Shown here in pieces: positions 35,678 through 43,117 of a DNA stretch of 64,000 bases. Where the stretch lies: NCBI GenBank assembly GCA_009786535.1, contig WQRX01000004.1, forward strand, positions 1 to 64,000, in the 5' to 3' direction. Within the stretch, counting starts at the first letter, position 1. The number at the start of each line of letters is the position of its first letter. The translations under genes were made by a program, and so were the position numbers. The notes below the pieces were generated by a model, which saw only the letters and a program-made list of their open reading frames with translations, made no database searches and had not been told where the DNA came from. The stretch comes from Defluviitaleaceae bacterium (GTDB lineage: Bacteria > Bacillota > Clostridia > Lachnospirales > WQUN01).

Positions 35678-36685
35678 ATGAAACCCCGCGCCGCCATAGT
35701 CGGGCTTGGCGGAATATACCCGATGCATACAAAGTCGCTGCAAACGCTGGGCATTCCCGTTACTGCCGTGTGTGATAAGGACGCCGCCAAAGCGCAAAAA
35801 GCGGCGCAGGAATTAGATGCACAGGCGTTCACTTGTTATAAAGAAATGCTGAGGGCGGGAGGTTTTGAAGTGTTACATATTTGTTTGCCCCACTTTTTAC
35901 ACGCACAAGCCGCGATTTGCGCGCTGGAAACGGGCGTACATGTGCTGTGCGAAAAACCCATGGCAACCACCCTTGAAGATGCAACGCGAATGGCGAAAGC
36001 TGCGCAAAAAAGCGGCAAAGCGCTGGGTATTGTTTTTCAAAATAGGTATAACACCGGTGTGCTGCTCATTAAAAATGCGCTGGATTCGGGTGCGCTTGGG
36101 GCAATTACGGGCGGTTATTTCCGCGTAACGTGGCACAGGAAGGCTTCGTATTACACCAATAGCGATTGGCGCGGGCGTTGGGCTACCGAGGGCGGCGGTG
36201 CGGTGATTAACCAAGCGATTCACATTTTTGACCTGTTTAATTATTTTTTTGGCGCGTTTCACCACGTAAAGGCGGCAATTGCCAACCGCGCCCACCCCGA
36301 AATTGAAGTAGAGGACGTAGCCGACGGCATTATTTTTTACGGCGAAAAGGGCGATATCCCCATTTCTTTTTTTGTGAACACCTACCACCCCCACGACGCG
36401 CCCATTACCTTGGAAATTATTGGCGAAAAAGGCCACGCAAAACTAACGGGCGAAGACGCGGAGATTCATTTCAATGACGGCACAATCCAAACTGCAGGCG
36501 CAGACATAGACGCCCAGCGTAAATATGAAATGAAGAGCTATTGGGGTGTTTCGCACATTAAACAAATAACGGCGTTTTACAAGGCACTGGAAACAGGCGA
36601 AGCCCGCGGCTTTACCGATAAAACCGCATTAGATACGCAACGCTTAGTGAATGAAATTTATGGGCGGGGCGCGTTGACGCAGTGA
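35678..36685 (+). CDS. Gfo/Idh/MocA-family oxidoreductase
   Basis: A 335-residue NAD(P)-dependent sugar oxidoreductase. The N-terminal Rossmann start AAIVGLGGIYPMHTKSL, the EKPMATT motif and the C-terminal alpha-beta domain (WRGRWATEGGGAVINQAIH) are classic. The ATG at 35678 lies 5 bp after the previous stop. Context suggests it makes or modifies a sugar for the adjacent transferases. Substrate unknown. Confidence 0.9.
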   Translation: MKPRAAIVGLGGIYPMHTKSLQTLGIPVTAVCDKDAAKAQKAAQELDAQAFTCYKEMLRAGGFEVLHICLPHFLHAQAAICALETGVHVLCEKPMATTLEDATRMAKAAQKSGKALGIVFQNRYNTGVLLIKNALDSGALGAITGGYFRVTWHRKASYYTNSDWRGRWATEGGGAVINQAIHIFDLFNYFFGAFHHVKAAIANRAHPEIEVEDVADGIIFYGEKGDIPISFFVNTYHPHDAPITLEIIGEKGHAKLTGEDAEIHFNDGTIQTAGADIDAQRKYEMKSYWGVSHIKQITAFYKALETGEARGFTDKTALDTQRLVNEIYGRGALTQ

Positions 36686-36755
36686 AATATGTCCACATGA
36701 CTTTAAGTGAATAGCGTAACGAATTTATATTACTCACGTGCTGGGAGGTTCCATC

Positions 36756-37526
36756 ATGGTTCAATACATTAAACGCGGTCATGTACAACTCTTTCTATTG
36801 TTCATCGTATTAATGGTGTTATCATCGTTGCTGTTAGTTACGGGCAATATTTTTACTCCACTTCATGATGGAATTATTTTGTTTGTTTTGCTTGCGCCAA
36901 TTATTGCTTTTACCGTTATTGCTGTGCAAAAATCTAACGACAAGGCTAGCTTTTTGCCTGCGATTTTACCGCCACTGGCGGGTGGTATTATGCCGCTGTT
37001 ATTGTTAGCTGTATCGATGAGTTTTATTACAAGATTCTGGTTGTTTTTAGTTATGGCAGCATGTAGCATGATTGTGTTTTTCGTTTGTGTAAGGCGTTTA
37101 CAGCAGCGATGGATGAATAAAGTTATCAGCGTTGTATATCTTTTGGCAGTATTTATATGTGGAATCATAATATTTTACGGCACTCTTTTTATTAGTGTGT
37201 CAAGTGTTAGGGTAGAACATGAGGCAATATTATCGCCTAACGGTAGATATGCTGCCGAAGTTGGAACTGCCGTTTCGGTTATTGACACGCTTCCTGTGGT
37301 CACTATTCGTCGCAGTAACAACGTAAACTTAGGCATAGGACGTATTATGCCCCGCGGACAAATGATTTGGGGTGGCGTACCAATACGAGGCAGTAGTTCG
37401 GCAGACATTCAGTCATTGGAATGGATAAGTGACGATGTTTTTATCGTAACTTATTACGGTACTCGTGGGCAATGGATAATTAGGCGTGACGAGGATACGT
37501 GGAGGACGGAGCATCGAAGCCGGTAA
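36756..37526 (+). CDS. Membrane protein with extracytoplasmic C-terminal domain
   Basis: Unrecognised 256-residue protein. Five hydrophobic segments fill residues 1-150, followed by a soluble part containing LSPNGRYAAEVG, resembling one blade of a beta-propeller or WD-like repeat, and ending WIIRRDEDTW. TGGGAGG precedes the ATG at 36756. No enzyme motif seen. Confidence 0.65.
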   Translation: MVQYIKRGHVQLFLLFIVLMVLSSLLLVTGNIFTPLHDGIILFVLLAPIIAFTVIAVQKSNDKASFLPAILPPLAGGIMPLLLLAVSMSFITRFWLFLVMAACSMIVFFVCVRRLQQRWMNKVISVVYLLAVFICGIIIFYGTLFISVSSVRVEHEAILSPNGRYAAEVGTAVSVIDTLPVVTIRRSNNVNLGIGRIMPRGQMIWGGVPIRGSSSADIQSLEWISDDVFIVTYYGTRGQWIIRRDEDTWRTEHRSR

Positions 37527-37577
37527 TCTGCGACCCATTCGCAGTATAAGCGATTAGTAGTAATTTTCCCCGTTGTT

Positions 37578-37606
37578 TTGACTTTCCCGTTAGCCTGTGC
37601 TAGCAT
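37578..37606 (+). promoter_or_regulatory. Promoter of the feoA-like operon
   Basis: TTGACT, 17 bp, TAGCAT, 38 bp before the ATG at 37644. Two similar dyads overlap its spacer, -10 and start site. Confidence 0.55.
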
Positions 37607-37625
37607 ACCGTTAGCCAGCACTAAC
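37589..37625. promoter_or_regulatory. Tandem GTTAG-N6-CTA(A/G)C operator
   Basis: GTTAG-CCTGTG-CTAGC (37589-37604) and GTTAG-CCAGCA-CTAAC (37610-37625), spaced 21 bp centre to centre, two helical turns. They cover the -10 and the start site, as expected for a repressor. GTTAG/CTAAC half-sites recall DtxR/IdeR-type metal boxes, which would fit an iron-linked gene. That assignment is inference. Confidence 0.5.
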
Positions 37626-37643
37626 ATTAATGCGGGGGTAAGC

Positions 37644-37871
37644 ATGAAAACGAATTTGTACGCGGCGGAAAAAGGTCGTTCGTTGACGGTTACATATGTG
37701 CCGAGCATTGGGTTGCTGCACAATATGGGACTGAGGGCGGGTTCGCAGGTAATAGTACAAAGCAAGTACATATGGGGCGGACCTGTGCTGCTGCGGGTGG
37801 AAGACGCGTACAGCATTGCGCTGGGCAAGGATATTGCCGTGCAAATTGGAGTATCGTATGTGGGTCACTAG
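37644..37871 (+). CDS. FeoA-like small protein
   Basis: A 75-residue SH3-like beta-barrel protein of the FeoA group (about 75 residues is normal). Motifs: the MGLRAGSQVIVQS turn, the middle GPVLLRVEDAYSIALGKDIA and the final strand IQIGV-like. FeoA domains accompany the ferrous transporter FeoB or act as regulatory domains. No FeoB is in this window. GGGGTAAGC precedes the ATG at 37644. It overlaps the next gene by 14 bp. Confidence 0.75.
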   Translation: MKTNLYAAEKGRSLTVTYVPSIGLLHNMGLRAGSQVIVQSKYIWGGPVLLRVEDAYSIALGKDIAVQIGVSYVGH

Positions 37872-38424
37872 GCTTACGCAAAAAATTGAAGCTTGGGCGG
37901 CTAGGAATAGCGCCGTATACAAGCTGGCAGAAGGCTACTACCGCGATGTAGTGCAAAAAGAAGTTGCCCTTGCCAATATAAACGAGGGCGACCATATCTT
38001 GTGTATTGGCGGGGGTTTTTGCCCGTTTAGCGCCATTTTATTGCACCGAGAAACAGGCGCACGGGTAACGGTGATTGATAATTGTAACGACTGTGTTCTG
38101 TTGGCTCAGCAAATGATACGCCGTATGGGATTGGAAAAATTCATTCACGTGCGGTTGCAGGACGGCGCAAGTACACCCATCGGCGACTATACAGTGGTAC
38201 ATTTTGCGTTACAGGTTTTCCCAATGGAATGTGTATTTAACCACGTAAAAAGCCAAGCAGCGCCGGGTACGCGCTTTCTCATACGCCGCCCCAAGGACGG
38301 GTTGCGCAGTTTGTACAGCAAAATTTCAAACAAGGTGAAGCATATGCTAAATCAATGCCCCTTTGCGGTGCATAATAATGCGCGTAACATTGGCAAAACG
38401 CTACTTTACGTAAAGGTTGCGTAG
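37858..38424 (+). CDS. SAM methyltransferase-like protein, possibly nicotianamine-synthase-like
   Basis: A 188-residue class I methyltransferase-fold protein. Glycine-rich motif I is CIGGGFCPFSAILL, strand 2 ends VTVIDNCND, and further on come AQQMIRRMGL and VHFALQVFP. The motif I form GGGxCPxSAI and the ALQV segment resemble nicotianamine synthase-like proteins that use SAM as an aminopropyl donor for metallophores. That is a tentative reading. GGAG lies 6 nt before the ATG, inside feoA. The gene end overlaps the convergent 4Fe-4S gene by 24 bp. Confidence 0.65.
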   Translation: MWVTRLTQKIEAWAARNSAVYKLAEGYYRDVVQKEVALANINEGDHILCIGGGFCPFSAILLHRETGARVTVIDNCNDCVLLAQQMIRRMGLEKFIHVRLQDGASTPIGDYTVVHFALQVFPMECVFNHVKSQAAPGTRFLIRRPKDGLRSLYSKISNKVKHMLNQCPFAVHNNARNIGKTLLYVKVA

Positions 38425-39240
38425 CTTAAGCGCTTTTTGCGCACAGGATGAAGCGCATTTACCGCATCGGAAGCATTCTGCTGCATTGGGTTGCTTCGCG
38501 GGCTCTAGTTGAATATGACATGATGCTGCACAGCCGCCGCAGGTTGTGCATTTTTCTTTGTCGCAGTGCATGTGCAGTACGGAAATGCGGTTAAAAAGCG
38601 AATATATTGCCCCCAGCGGGCAAAGCACTCGGCAGAAGATACGCAATATAAACACCGACAAGATTAAAATCCCCAGTAATATCGCCAGCTTAATGAAGAA
38701 TTGCAAGCCGATAAGGGGGCGTAAAAAACTATGTGCCGCCAATATTGGCAACGCGCCAAATAGCGTTCCCGAAGGGCATATGTAGGCGCAAAACCACATT
38801 TGCCCAAGCCCGGAAACACCATGCCGTATCACCAGCGGTAAAATAACAACAAATAAGGCAAGCACCCCGTATTTTACATAGCGTAAAAACCGTAAGCGTA
38901 CAATAATTTTTGGCGTTTTTAGGCGGTACAGCAAATCTTGTACCAGCCCAAAGGGGCATACAAAGCCGCAAATAAACCGCCCAAACAGTATGCCTATCGC
39001 AAGCAAAAATCCCGTAACGTACAGGCTGATGCTATAGCGCGCACCCGCAAAAAAGGACTGCAATGCCCCCATGGGGCAGGAAAATGCCGCCGCAGGGCAG
39101 GCATGGCAATGCAGCCCGGGGGTGCAAAAATACTTCGACCGTCCTTGAAAAATACGTCCGTTTATAAAGTTATGTAAAAAGGGGTTTTGCGCGATGAAGA
39201 ACCCGATTTGTATGAGCAAGCGTTTTTTACCCAATGCCAA
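38401..39240 (-). CDS. 4Fe-4S polyferredoxin membrane protein (NapH/YccM-like)
   Basis: A 279-residue membrane redox protein. Five to six membrane segments carry two CxxxCP motifs (CGFVCPFG and CRVLCPLGAIYSL). The tail holds two ferredoxin-type clusters (CTTCGGCAASC, CFRCGKCASSC). A first Cys-rich loop CHACPAAAFSCPMGAL lies near residue 50. The TTG start at 39240 lies inside the CD1871A gene with GGAG 4 nt upstream. It probably passes electrons across the membrane to the partner TlpA protein. Confidence 0.88.
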   Translation of the reverse strand: MALGKKRLLIQIGFFIAQNPFLHNFINGRIFQGRSKYFCTPGLHCHACPAAAFSCPMGALQSFFAGARYSISLYVTGFLLAIGILFGRFICGFVCPFGLVQDLLYRLKTPKIIVRLRFLRYVKYGVLALFVVILPLVIRHGVSGLGQMWFCAYICPSGTLFGALPILAAHSFLRPLIGLQFFIKLAILLGILILSVFILRIFCRVLCPLGAIYSLFNRISVLHMHCDKEKCTTCGGCAASCHIQLEPAKQPNAAECFRCGKCASSCAQKALKLRNLYVK

Positions 39241-39376
39241 TACACTCCAAGCAAATGACAGTGGTGCGGTTAAAAATTTCCAGCGCTTCGCCGCGTAAAA
39301 TGCCCGCCGTGATTAGCCCTACGCCCAGCAGAAACAGTAAGGCTTGCACAAAACGCTTTGCGGGGGGTTGCGTCAT
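39227..39376 (-). CDS. CD1871A-family CXXC-motif peptide
   Basis: A 49-residue single-span membrane peptide, starting MTQPPAKRFVQALLF and ending with the family hallmark CLECIGIG (CxxC). It overlaps tlpA by ATGA on one side and the 4Fe-4S gene by 14 bp on the other, so the three genes form one unit. The function is unknown. The arrangement suggests a redox relay between membrane ferredoxin and extracytoplasmic thioredoxin. Confidence 0.85.
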   Translation of the reverse strand: MTQPPAKRFVQALLFLLGVGLITAGILRGEALEIFNRTTVICLECIGIG

Positions 39377-39915
39377 GGCAGTGCGTCCTCAATTGCCTCA
39401 CGCAGGCGGTCGGTATTTGCGCCGATTATCATGCCGCCAATAGCGTTGCCGTTTGCATCAAGCACTACGCTGGTGGGGACAAAGCCCGAATTTAATAACG
39501 CCATCAGCTCGATAAAATCCTCATTCCGTGCATCAAGCGTGATAAAGGGCGCGCCCGCGTCTTGCAAAATACGTTTTGCCGCATCGCCGTTTGTTTGAAA
39601 GTCCCCAAGCAGCGACAGGACGCCTACGCGGTTGTCAAATTCCTGCGCCAGCGTTACGATGCCCGGCATTCCCCGTACACAGGCGGGGCAGGTGGTTGTC
39701 CAAAAATACACGAAGAATATTTCAAATTCGCCTAAGCTTTGCTCGGTTATCGCGTTGCCGTACAGGTCGTAGGCTGTAAAGGGGAAGGGGAAAGAGAAGG
39801 TATTTTCCGCAACGGGTGCGGGCGCTTGCGGGGGTGCTTCTTCCGCGTCGGCACACGCGCTAAGCGCAAATAATAATATAAGGCTTATTGCCAACAGTTT
39901 TTTTATGTGCCGCAT
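39373..39915 (-). CDS. TlpA-like thioredoxin-fold lipoprotein
   Basis: A 180-residue exported lipoprotein: signal peptide with lipobox LSAC, an Ala/Pro linker, then a TlpA/ResA thioredoxin domain. The active site is TTTCPACVRGMP (CPAC), followed by the cis-Pro region FVPTSVVLDANG. It would reduce or oxidise extracytoplasmic disulfides, with electrons from the co-encoded membrane proteins. It is first in its operon. Confidence 0.88.
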   Translation of the reverse strand: MRHIKKLLAISLILLFALSACADAEEAPPQAPAPVAENTFSFPFPFTAYDLYGNAITEQSLGEFEIFFVYFWTTTCPACVRGMPGIVTLAQEFDNRVGVLSLLGDFQTNGDAAKRILQDAGAPFITLDARNEDFIELMALLNSGFVPTSVVLDANGNAIGGMIIGANTDRLREAIEDALP

Positions 39916-39944
39916 AATGCACCCCTTGACATTTTATCAATTGC

Positions 39945-39970
39945 AAAAAGAGCCGTATCGGCTCTTTTTT
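39945..39970. terminator. Bidirectional terminator
   Basis: AAAAAGAGCCG/CGGCTCTTTTT with a TAT loop. On the minus strand it lies just after the YeaQ-like gene and before tlpA. Confidence 0.8.
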
Positions 39971-39976
39971 GTGTGC

Positions 39977-40246
39977 TTAGATTTTTAAAATTTTAAGGAT
40001 GTAGATGATGATGCAAGCGCCAAGTACGGCAAATGCGGCGCCGATAATCCAGCCGATTAAGCCCGTGCCGCCAATCCCTAAGAAGCCTTGGATAATACCG
40101 CCTATAAAGCCGCCAAGGATACCGCAAATAATGCTGCGTAACAGACCGCCTTTGCCGCCCATAATGTTGCCGGCAACAATACCTACAAGCGCACCTACAA
40201 CAAGCGTAATGAGCAGACCAACGATATCGAAATTAAAACTCCCCAT
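39977..40246 (-). CDS. GlsB/YeaQ/YmgE-family membrane protein
   Basis: An 89-residue, glycine-rich protein with three membrane segments. The motif GALVGIVAGNIMGGKGG followed by GILGGFIGG is the transglycosylase-associated (YeaQ/GlsB) signature. The function is unclear, and members are often stress-linked. AAAGGAGG precedes the ATG at 40246. The longer in-frame reading is rejected. Confidence 0.85.
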   Translation of the reverse strand: MGSFNFDIVGLLITLVVGALVGIVAGNIMGGKGGLLRSIICGILGGFIGGIIQGFLGIGGTGLIGWIIGAAFAVLGACIIIYILKILKI

Positions 40247-40311
40247 GACAAACGCCTCCTTTCCTAGAAGTTGGTAGCGTATAGCGTACCATAAAATAAA
40301 TAATTTTTCTA

Positions 40312-40728
40312 TCACATTTTTCCAATTTTTAAACGAGTGATTACGGCTTCATGTACACGCTTTGCGCTATTTATGCCGCGGGTTGCTATGGCTGCGTCAA
40401 TTGTAAGTGTAAAATCGGGATATTTTACATTCCAAAATGTGTTTAACCACAGGCAATGATTTATTATACGGTCATTTGTAAAATAAGTGTCAATCGCTTC
40501 ACACGCGCGCAGTAGTTCGTCCCGTTTGTGCGTGAAAGGGTAGCTTCCGATTTGTTGCAGCAAGAATGCTTTAAGCGATTTTTCGGCGCATTGGTGGCAA
40601 TGGTGCAAGATAATTTCATACGGGCGCAACCTTGGATTGCGGGTTGCATTCATTTCGCGCCGGGCTACGGACAGGTCATTATTTGCGTATTTAAGCCATG
40701 CGTTAACATCTTTTTTAAGGGGTTGCAT
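40312..40728 (-). CDS. HEPN-domain protein
   Basis: A 138-residue all-helical protein of the HEPN family (Pfam HEPN type): DVNAWLKYANNDLSVARREM, the CHQCAEKSLKAFLLQ helix and THKRDELLRACEAID. It overlaps the upstream MNT gene by 14 bp. HEPN/MNT pairs act as toxin-antitoxin systems in which the nucleotidyltransferase modifies and silences the HEPN RNase. The usual late RYP motif appears as VKYPDF, so RNase activity is uncertain. Confidence 0.82.
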   Translation of the reverse strand: MQPLKKDVNAWLKYANNDLSVARREMNATRNPRLRPYEIILHHCHQCAEKSLKAFLLQQIGSYPFTHKRDELLRACEAIDTYFTNDRIINHCLWLNTFWNVKYPDFTLTIDAAIATRGINSAKRVHEAVITRLKIGKM

Positions 40729-41038
40729 ACAATACTACCCCCTTTTCTTTGATGGTACGTTGAAACAATGATTCTTCCGAAGCTTTTGTAAAATCGGATA
40801 TCCGATTTACGGCAATATCGGAAGGCAGCTGTTTTTGCCGAAACAGGGCTTTGTTTATGGTAAATGCGGTGCGTATGGGGCATAGATGGTCTTTTACGAT
40901 GACCATTAAATCCAAATCACTGTTGGCAGTTGGATTGCCATAAACGTATGAACCAAATAAATATATTTCCAGCACGCCTTCAATAGAAGAAATGTGTTTT
41001 ACATAGTTATTTAATTCTTGTTTCACGCGGTCTGTCAT
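40715..41038 (-). CDS. MNT-type nucleotidyltransferase
   Basis: A 107-residue minimal nucleotidyltransferase. Motif GSYVYGNPTANSDLDLMV holds the GSx10DxD pattern (here SDLDL), and a third acid follows in SDIAV. The ATG at 41038 has GGGTG 6 nt upstream; a start four codons earlier is possible. It probably adenylylates the co-encoded HEPN protein as antitoxin (inference from the family). It is divergent from spoIIIAA. Confidence 0.85.
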   Translation of the reverse strand: MTDRVKQELNNYVKHISSIEGVLEIYLFGSYVYGNPTANSDLDLMVIVKDHLCPIRTAFTINKALFRQKQLPSDIAVNRISDFTKASEESLFQRTIKEKGVVLYATP

Positions 41039-41060
41039 ACGTTCACCCACTTTTTTGTTA

Positions 41061-41090
41061 GTTATAGCATAAACAAGTAATACTTGTCAT
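41061..41090 (-). promoter_or_regulatory. MNT-HEPN promoter with 15-bp palindrome in the spacer
   Basis: Minus-strand ATGACA, 18 bp, TATAAC with an extended TG. The spacer holds the perfect palindrome ACAAGTA-A-TACTTGT (41073-41087), a likely autoregulatory operator. Confidence 0.5.
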
Positions 41091-41095
41091 ATATT
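41066..41095 (+). promoter_or_regulatory. Candidate sigma-E-type promoter of the spoIIIA operon
   Basis: AGCATAAA, 14 bp, CATATATT, close to the mother-cell sigma-E form (ATA-type -35 and CATACAnT-type -10). It overlaps the divergent MNT-HEPN promoter and the 15-bp palindrome. Confidence 0.45.
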
Positions 41096-41112
41096 TTTCC
41101 AAAGGCTTGTAC

Positions 41113-42000
41113 ATGGGGGTAAATATGGCGCATACAAAAGACAAAACGGCGCAGGTATGTTCGTTTTTGGGTGTGCAGGCGGCGCGGCGGGTGCTTGCGC
41201 TTCCTGCGGATAAGCGCGAAGGGCTAACGGAAATTCGCTTGCGCATTGGCAAGCCCATGCAATTGCGCGTAAACGGACAAAATTTTAACGCAGAGGACTT
41301 TCTGCCCGCGCAGGGTGACATCACCGAAACGCTGGAACGCATTAGCCGTCATTCGTACTATGCTTTCGAGGCGGAATTGGCGCAGGGGTATATCACGTTA
41401 TCCGGCGGGCACCGCGTTGGCGTGGCGGGGCAAGTGGTGTGCGAAGGCGGCATTGTAAGGGCGTTTCGGCATATCAGCGGGCTTTGTGTGCGCATTGCCC
41501 ACAGCGTTGAAGGCTGTGCAGACAAGGTGCTTCCTAAAATATATGACGGGGGAAGTTTTTGTAACACAATCATTATTTCCCCCCCGGGATTTGGGAAAAC
41601 AACGCTACTGCGCGATATTGTGCGGCAGGTTTCCAACGCAGGCGAAACGGTTGGCGTCGTAGACGAACGCAGTGAAATTGCAGGCTGCTACGAAGGCATC
41701 GCCCAAAACGACGTGGGTTTATTCACTGATGTACTGGACGCTTGCCCAAAGGCAGAGGGTATGGTCATGCTTTTGCGCGCCATGTCGCCCCGCATTATTG
41801 CGGTGGACGAGCTGGGCGGCGAAAAAGACGCCGCCGCCGTAGCACAGGCATTAAATGCGGGCGTTAAGCTGCTTTGCTCTGCCCATGGCTACGAAGTAGG
41901 GGACATACCCGAAAATTTACGGATTTTTGACCGCTACATTGTGCTGGACGCGCCCGCACGCATAAAGGGCGTATACGATGCGGGAGGTGCGCTATGTTAG
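41113..42000 (+). CDS. spoIIIAA: Stage III sporulation protein AA
   Basis: Secretion-type ATPase of the SpoIIIA-SpoIIQ channel linking mother cell and forespore. About 295 residues. Walker A is PPGFGKTTLLRDI, and the Walker B region is RIIAVDELGGEKD. The N-terminal LTEIRLRIGKPMQLRVNG is diagnostic. The ATG at 41113 (AAAGG upstream) or the one at 41125 (GGGGGTA upstream) may be used. It starts an eight-gene operon with short gaps and overlaps. Confidence 0.95.
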   Translation: MGVNMAHTKDKTAQVCSFLGVQAARRVLALPADKREGLTEIRLRIGKPMQLRVNGQNFNAEDFLPAQGDITETLERISRHSYYAFEAELAQGYITLSGGHRVGVAGQVVCEGGIVRAFRHISGLCVRIAHSVEGCADKVLPKIYDGGSFCNTIIISPPGFGKTTLLRDIVRQVSNAGETVGVVDERSEIAGCYEGIAQNDVGLFTDVLDACPKAEGMVMLLRAMSPRIIAVDELGGEKDAAAVAQALNAGVKLLCSAHGYEVGDIPENLRIFDRYIVLDAPARIKGVYDAGGALC

Positions 42001-42515
42001 TCCGTTTAATCGGCGCTATGGTGGTGATTGGCGCGTCCTGTGCGCTGGGCTTCCACTACGCCGCGCAAGAAACACAGCGCGTAAAGGATTTGCTTTCCCT
42101 AAAAAAGGCGCTGCTCATTTTAGCGTCGGAAATCGAATATATGCGTACGGCGCTGCCTGCGGCTTCCCTAAACATTGGCAAGCGTGTAGGGGGCTGGGTG
42201 GGCGAAATGTTTACCCATTTCGGCGAAAAACTGGCAAGCAGCGAAGGCGAAACGACCTACCAGCTATGGGCGCAAGTCCTTTCCGCCGCGAAAGAAAATG
42301 CCCAACTCGCCGATGAAGACTGGCGCGTAGTGGAGGACTTTGGCAAGACGCTGGGTTATTTAGATATAACCATGCAAAAAAACGCCATCAACTACGCCGT
42401 GGAATATATAGACGAAAAAGCCGCATCGCTTCAAATACAGGCAGACAAAAACAAAAAAATGTACCGTAGCTTAGGCGTTATATGCGGGTTATTGCTTGCG
42501 GTTGTGATGTGGTAA
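41994..42515 (+). CDS. spoIIIAB: Stage III sporulation protein AB
   Basis: A 173-residue protein with one membrane segment at each end and a cytosolic helical domain like GspF. LLSLKKALLILASEIEYMRTALP and the C-terminal RSLGVICGLLLAVVMW are typical. Overlaps spoIIIAA by 7 bp. Part of the mother-cell channel complex. Confidence 0.93.
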   Translation: MLVRLIGAMVVIGASCALGFHYAAQETQRVKDLLSLKKALLILASEIEYMRTALPAASLNIGKRVGGWVGEMFTHFGEKLASSEGETTYQLWAQVLSAAKENAQLADEDWRVVEDFGKTLGYLDITMQKNAINYAVEYIDEKAASLQIQADKNKKMYRSLGVICGLLLAVVMW

Positions 42516-42533
42516 CACAAAGGAGGAAAATGT

Positions 42534-42728
42534 ATGGACATAAGCGTGGTATTTCAAATTGCGGCGGTGGGTATTTTGGTGGCGGTACTTGTGCAGGTGC
42601 TACACCGCGCAGGGCGCGAGGAGCAAGCAATGATGACCAGCTTAGCGGGCTTGCTTGTGGTGCTTTTTTGGGTAATACAGCACGTGAGCGAGTTGTTTAC
42701 CGAAGTGCAAGTGATTTTTAATTTATAG
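42534..42728 (+). CDS. spoIIIAC: Stage III sporulation protein AC
   Basis: A 64-residue protein with two membrane segments. LVQVLHRAGREEQAMMTSLAG is the family core. AAAGGAGG lies before the ATG. The size is normal for SpoIIIAC. Confidence 0.93.
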   Translation: MDISVVFQIAAVGILVAVLVQVLHRAGREEQAMMTSLAGLLVVLFWVIQHVSELFTEVQVIFNL

Positions 42729-42730
42729 CC

Positions 42731-43117
42731 ATGGCGATTTTACAAATAATCGCAACGGGGATTTTGTGCGCGGTGCTTGCGTTGACGTTAAAAAAGCAAA
42801 ACCCGGAGATTGCACTGCTTATCACCATCGCTTCCAGTGTGCTGTTATTTTTGATGATTTTGCCCGAACTTGCCATTGCCATGGGCGCGCTTTCCCAATT
42901 GGGGGAAATGTTTGAAGGCGGTGCGCGTTATGTTTCGCTGGTGCTTCGCGTAATTGGGGTTGCGTATATGGCGGAGCTTGGGGCTTCTGTTTGTACCGAC
43001 GCAGGCGAAAGCGCCATTGCTATGAAAATTGATATGGCGGGGCGTGTAATTATTTTGGTAATGGCGCTACCCATTATTATTGATATCGTGGGCATTGTCA
43101 CGGGGCTGCTTGTATGA
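42731..43117 (+). CDS. spoIIIAD: Stage III sporulation protein AD
   Basis: A 128-residue membrane protein. It begins ILQIIATGILCAVLALTLKK and has the core VLRVIGVAYMAELGASVCTDAGE. SpoIIIAC and AD resemble each other and act with AE in the channel. The ATG follows the AC stop by 2 bp and the end overlaps AE by ATGA. Confidence 0.94.
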   Translation: MAILQIIATGILCAVLALTLKKQNPEIALLITIASSVLLFLMILPELAIAMGALSQLGEMFEGGARYVSLVLRVIGVAYMAELGASVCTDAGESAIAMKIDMAGRVIILVMALPIIIDIVGIVTGLLV

